DNA of 64,000 bases from Xenorhabdus vietnamensis (GTDB lineage: Bacteria > Pseudomonadota > Gammaproteobacteria > Enterobacterales > Enterobacteriaceae), in the NCBI RefSeq assembly GCF_002127535.1, contig NZ_MUBJ01000003.1, forward strand, positions 36,201-100,200, given 5' to 3'. The stretch's first letter is position 1. Each line of letters begins with the position of its first letter. A model generated the notes under the pieces. That model did not search any database. It saw nothing but the letters and a program-made list of their open reading frames with translations, and had not been told where the DNA came from. Shown here one piece after another: positions 59,533-64,000 of the stretch. A program made the translations under genes and the position numbers.

Positions 59533-60162
59533 ATGTTTAAGCGATTACTTATGGTTGCGTTGTTGGTGGTTGCACCATTGGCCAACGCTGTAGATCAAAC
59601 CAACCCTTACGCATTGATGAAAGATGCCGCGGAAAAAACGTTTACCCGTTTGAAGAACGATCAACCACAGATTCAGGCAAATCCAGACGTCTTGCGCCAA
59701 ATAGTGCATCAGGAGTTGATGCCTTATGTGCAGGTCAAGTATGCAGGGGCACTGGTTTTGGGGCCTTACTATAAACAAGCGACACCTGAGCAGCGTGATG
59801 CCTATTTCAAGGCGTTTGAATCCTATCTGGAACAGGCATATGGACAGGCTTTGGCGATGTATCATGGACAAAACTACCAGATTGAATCAGAACAACCATT
59901 GGGTGATAAGACGATAGTAGCAATTCGTGTCACGATTATTGATCCTAATGGGCAACCGCCAGTTCGCCTGGATTTCCAATGGCGTAAAAACAGTAAGACA
60001 GGCTATTGGCAGGCTTACGACATGATCGCAGAAGGCGTCAGCATGATCACGACTAAGCAGAATGAATGGGCGGATATCCTGCGTCAGAAAGGAATTGATG
60101 GCTTGACTGAACAATTGGTCATCAACGCGAAAGCACCTATCACTTTAGAAAAGAAAAAGTGA
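59533..60162 (+). CDS. mlaC: Periplasmic phospholipid shuttle MlaC
   Basis: 209 residues with a signal peptide cleaved after ANA (about residue 19). Family core: [35 protein letters not shown] (split over residues 60-95) and a C-terminal [11 protein letters not shown]. It carries one phospholipid between the MlaA complex at the outer membrane and MlaFEDB. It starts 33 bp after mlaD. Confidence 0.97.
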   Translation: MFKRLLMVALLVVAPLANAVDQTNPYALMKDAAEKTFTRLKNDQPQIQANPDVLRQIVHQELMPYVQVKYAGALVLGPYYKQATPEQRDAYFKAFESYLEQAYGQALAMYHGQNYQIESEQPLGDKTIVAIRVTIIDPNGQPPVRLDFQWRKNSKTGYWQAYDMIAEGVSMITTKQNEWADILRQKGIDGLTEQLVINAKAPITLEKKK

Positions 60163-60163
60163 T

Positions 60164-60517
60164 ATGGAAAAAGGTATTCTTGATAGTGGCATGATAAGCA
60201 AAGAAAGAGCCAATCCGGAAACTGTTAGTTGGGAAAAGACCGGAAATACACTGTTTTTGAAAGGTACATTGGGTCGTGATAGTTTGCTCCCCTTTTGGCA
60301 ACAAAAAGACCATGTTCTGGAAGAAATCGACAACATTGATGTTTCCTTGCTTAGTCATGTTGACTCTACGGGGTTGGCTCTGTTTGTCCGATTAAAGGGG
60401 GAATATCAGCAGCGTGGCAGGATACTGACATTCTCAGGCATCAGTGAACGCTTGAATACGTTGATAACGTTGTATGGCCTGCAAGCTCTTCTTGACGATA
60501 ATCTGCCTAAAGCGTAA
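60164..60517 (+). CDS. mlaB: STAS-domain subunit MlaB
   Basis: 117 residues from ATG 60164, one base after the mlaC stop; a Met at residue 10 is an alternative. A single STAS domain with the SHVDSTGLALFVRLK helix region, including the conserved Thr. It binds the ATPase MlaF and is needed for assembly and activity of the transporter. Final gene of the operon, followed by a terminator. Confidence 0.95.
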   Translation: MEKGILDSGMISKERANPETVSWEKTGNTLFLKGTLGRDSLLPFWQQKDHVLEEIDNIDVSLLSHVDSTGLALFVRLKGEYQQRGRILTFSGISERLNTLITLYGLQALLDDNLPKA

Positions 60518-60538
60518 TTCCTTTTTTTGTTAATCAGC

Positions 60539-60575
60539 GCCCCTGTAAGCCATGAACTTACAGGGGCGTTTTTCT
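60539..60575 (+). terminator. Terminator of the mlaFEDCB operon
   Basis: A perfect 11-bp stem, GCCCCTGTAAG/CTTACAGGGGC, is followed by GTTTTTC. It lies 22 bp after mlaB and separates the operon from ibaG-murA. Confidence 0.9.
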
Positions 60576-60649
60576 TGGTTTAAGAGTCGTCTGGATTCCA
60601 TTAGGATAGGCGTCTACTATTATTTTCTAACAACGAATGTGAGCAATTT

Positions 60650-60904
60650 ATGGATACTAATGAAATTAAAAAAGTGCTGATGGAGAATTTGGCACTTGAT
60701 GAAGTTATCGTTAGCGGTGATGGCAGTCATTTTCAGGTTATTGCCGTTGGTGCACTTTTTGATGGTCTGAGCCGTGTCAAACAACAGCAGACTGTTTATG
60801 CTCCTCTGATGGAATACATCGCTGATAACCGCATTCATGCGTTATCAATTAAAGCCTATACTCCTGTGCAGTGGCAGCGTGACCGCAAGCTTCAAGGATT
60901 TTGA
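60650..60904 (+). CDS. ibaG: BolA-family iron-sulfur/acid-stress protein IbaG
   Basis: 84 residues, BolA fold. [13 protein letters not shown] with the conserved His and a final [12 protein letters not shown] are characteristic. BolA proteins pair with monothiol glutaredoxin to handle Fe-S clusters. It starts after the mla terminator so has its own promoter, and murA follows 57 bp downstream. Confidence 0.97.
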   Translation: MDTNEIKKVLMENLALDEVIVSGDGSHFQVIAVGALFDGLSRVKQQQTVYAPLMEYIADNRIHALSIKAYTPVQWQRDRKLQGF

Positions 60905-60961
60905 GGCTGTTTGCCTCGCCGCGAACAGCACACTTTGAATTAAATAAGAGAATCATGATAG

Positions 60962-62230
<1,269 letters not shown>

Positions 62231-62246
62231 ACGGAATTAATATCTT

Positions 62247-62271
62247 TCCTCGCCCAACGTGCGGGCGAGGA
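62247..62271. terminator. Hairpin between convergent murA and degS
   Basis: TCCTCGCCC pairs with GGGCGAGGA (9 bp) across 7 nt. It lies 17 bp after the murA stop. No strong T-run follows on either strand, so its efficiency as a shared terminator is uncertain. Confidence 0.55.
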
Positions 62272-62337
62272 GGGATTGAGGCCAGGCAACGGGAGCTTTT
62301 TCATCGACCTGCCGTGCCTGTTTTAGTAAACATCATC

Positions 62338-63399
62338 TTAGTAATCATCAAACTCATCAATTGTGACGTCAAATGTGAGGGAAGTGCCATCACGTAGTAC
62401 GGTGACAGGAATAACGCTATCGGGATGTATTTCCGCGACTTGATCCATCATTTCGGCTGGTGAGGTTGCAGGCTGGTGGTTGATGCTGGTAATGATATCT
62501 CCCACTTTGATTCCCGCTTTTTCAGCAGGACTGTTTGATTCGATCTGGAAAACACGTACTCCTTTAATTTGATTGATGTTATTACCTGATGAGCGAATAT
62601 TGAGTAACTCTTGCGAAGTGATACCTATATATCCCCTGATGACTCGCCCATCACGGATCAATTTATGCATGATTGTCGTAGCCAGCTTTGTTGGAATGGC
62701 AAATCCCAATCCTTCCGGTGTTATACCAAACTCTGACTTATCGAACGTCAACGTATTGATACCAACTAATTCTCCTTGCGTATTGACCAAAGCACCACCA
62801 GAGTTGCCTTGATTAATTGATGCGTCTGTTTGCAGGAAATTCTGGCGACGTGTTTGACTGAGACTGACACGCCCAGTTGCGCTGATAATGCCTTGTGTAA
62901 TGGTTTGTCCCAAATTGTACGGATTGCCAATGGCTAACACGATATCTCCCACATGAGGGGGACGCTTAGGGTTAATTGGGATCACGGGAAGGTTTTGGGC
63001 TCTAATTTTTAAGACTGCCAGATCCGTTAGGCTATCTGAGCCAACTAGCAGTGCTTCATAAAAGCTCCCATCTTGCAATGCGATAATGATGGAACCTGCT
63101 TTATTGATGACATGTCTATTAGTGAGAATATAGCCCTGCTCACTCATAATGACACCAGAGCCCAAGGGGCGAAGCTCTCGGCTTTCATGGGAAAAACTTC
63201 CCATATTGCTGCTGTAAATATTAACTACAGCAGGAGCGGCTCGGCGGACTGCTTTGCTGAAACTTGATATTCTATCGTTGCTGCTGTTGCCGCTCAGAAA
63301 GTTTTTTAGGCCACTGGGGCGTAGGGATGGTATAGCGATCAGCAAAATAGCTGCAATAAATAAGCCTATGAGTATAGAGCGCAATAACTTGATCAGCAT
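62338..63399 (-). CDS. degS: Periplasmic serine endoprotease DegS
   Basis: 353 residues. One N-terminal membrane helix (about 5-25), a trypsin-like domain with the catalytic His (TNRHVI), Asp (SLTDLAVLKI) and Ser (NQGNSGGALV), and one PDZ domain (about 255-350). Membrane-anchored, it senses misfolded porin C-termini and cuts RseA to start the sigma-E response. It follows degQ by 182 bp on the same strand, as in E. coli. Confidence 0.98.
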   Translation of the reverse strand: MLIKLLRSILIGLFIAAILLIAIPSLRPSGLKNFLSGNSSNDRISSFSKAVRRAAPAVVNIYSSNMGSFSHESRELRPLGSGVIMSEQGYILTNRHVINKAGSIIIALQDGSFYEALLVGSDSLTDLAVLKIRAQNLPVIPINPKRPPHVGDIVLAIGNPYNLGQTITQGIISATGRVSLSQTRRQNFLQTDASINQGNSGGALVNTQGELVGINTLTFDKSEFGITPEGLGFAIPTKLATTIMHKLIRDGRVIRGYIGITSQELLNIRSSGNNINQIKGVRVFQIESNSPAEKAGIKVGDIITSINHQPATSPAEMMDQVAEIHPDSVIPVTVLRDGTSLTFDVTIDEFDDY

Positions 63400-63544
63400 G
63401 GCATTATTCAGTAGTAAATGGTTGAAAGAAGGATAGCATAGAAGTGAACAGACACAGCGTCATGCTGCGTCTGTCATGGATATGATATTCTTTGTCACCC
63501 TGCAAGTTGCTGCTAGCTTTATTGGCTGTGTCGCAACTTGAAAT

Positions 63545-63580
63545 CTATTGGGTATAGGTTGTGTTCTTTAGACCCAATAG
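63545..63580 (-). terminator. Hairpin after degQ
   Basis: CTATTGGGT pairs with ACCCAATAG across 18 nt, directly after the degQ stop. A second inverted repeat, CAAGTTGC/GCAACTTG, spans 63503-63540. Neither has a good U-tract, so they may be attenuators or mRNA-stability hairpins. Confidence 0.4.
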
Positions 63581-63581
63581 G

Positions 63582-64000
63582 TTAATTATTGAGTAGCAGA
63601 TAAACATTATCGTCACCACGTAAAATGTTCAAGGCGATAATGGAAGGTTTCTCTTCAGTGATTTTACGTAATTCATTGATGTTCCGCACACGCACATTGT
63701 TGGCACCAACAATTAAGTCATTCTTCTGTAAACCAAACTTGGCGGCAGTCGAGTTCGGGGCAATGGAATCCACTTTGATGCCTTGAGTATTTTTTATGGT
63801 GTCATTGCTCAGGGACGCGCCTTGCAGAGCGGTACTCAGTTTTTCCGCTTTGGTTGACTCGCCATCACTGTTATCAAGTGCTACGGTGACTTCAAGTAAC
63901 TTCCCTTTACGCAGCAGACCAATTCTGACTTCTTTGCCTACGGCGGTTGTACCAATCTTCGCCCGCAATTCAGCAAAGCTATTCATTTTCTTGCCATCAA
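63582..64000 (-). CDS. degQ: Periplasmic serine protease DegQ, C-terminal part (cut by window end)
   Basis: About 139 residues of the C-terminus are visible. The frame is open through the window end, continuing upstream of Met at 63986 (DGKKMNSFAELRAKIGT), so no start lies here. The end of PDZ1 (VGKEVRIGLLRKGK), a linker, and PDZ2 (GIKVDSIAPNSTAAKFGLQK, ending NVYLLLNN) match DegQ/DegP. The protease domain is off the window. DegQ is a periplasmic chaperone-protease; its position before degS favours DegQ over DegP. Confidence 0.93.
   Translation of the reverse strand, partial: DGKKMNSFAELRAKIGTTAVGKEVRIGLLRKGKLLEVTVALDNSDGESTKAEKLSTALQGASLSNDTIKNTQGIKVDSIAPNSTAAKFGLQKNDLIVGANNVRVRNINELRKITEEKPSIIALNILRGDDNVYLLLNN

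Overview
The window reads as a chromosomal segment of a gamma-proteobacterium of the Morganellaceae, most likely Xenorhabdus or Photorhabdus. This rests on moderate-to-low GC, enterobacterial housekeeping blocks with proteins of near E. coli length, and the mix of accessory genes. The genus is an inference from gene content; no rRNA or tRNA gene is visible.

Left end (1-14.8 kb): accessory DNA. It opens inside the 3' end of a group II intron that sits in an IS982-type transposase remnant. Then comes what looks like the body of a phage satellite: a P4-type primase/helicase, a possible replication origin, and a complete HK97-type head and packaging block (major capsid, prohead protease, portal, two head-tail connectors, HNH nuclease, small and large terminase) with no tail or lysis genes. 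This matches the capsid-forming PICI type of satellite, which makes its own heads and borrows tails. The large terminase is frameshifted, so the element is probably defective. Between primase and capsid sits a self-contained type VI secretion cassette: an Hcp with a C-terminal extension, a papain-like cysteine-protease effector and a lipoprotein that is probably its immunity protein, closed by a strong terminator. Beyond the terminase lie a SIR2-domain gene (likely anti-phage), a multi-branched structured RNA element and an Nlp/Ner-like DNA-binding gene.

14.8-39.7 kb: conserved core. dusB-fis, prmA, yhdT-panF, accBC, aroQ and acuI lie on the minus strand; mreBCD, maf, rng, yhdP, nit and tldD on the plus strand. 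Two departures from the E. coli layout stand out. A 1,472-residue intimin/invasin-type adhesin with near-identical Ig-like repeats is inserted between accC and yhdT, and csrD is absent from the acuI-mreB gap.

39.7-48.8 kb: mixed. A membrane-anchored barnase-type RNase with a Pro/Thr repeat stalk and its barstar partner lie between tldD and pmbA (tldE). Also here are a D-2-hydroxyacid dehydrogenase, darP, rnk, a periplasmic broad-specificity racemase, a flavin monooxygenase and an unusual class III nucleotide cyclase.

48.9-64 kb: the envelope and nitrogen-PTS cluster. On the minus strand are yrbG-kdsD-kdsC-lptC-lptA-lptB-rpoN-hpf-ptsN-rapZ-npr (Kdo synthesis, LPS transport, sigma-54, nitrogen PTS, GlmS control). 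Divergent from it is mlaFEDCB (phospholipid retrograde transport), then ibaG and murA. The window ends in degS and the 3' part of degQ. Together with mreBCD, yhdP and murA, much of the window concerns envelope construction and surveillance.
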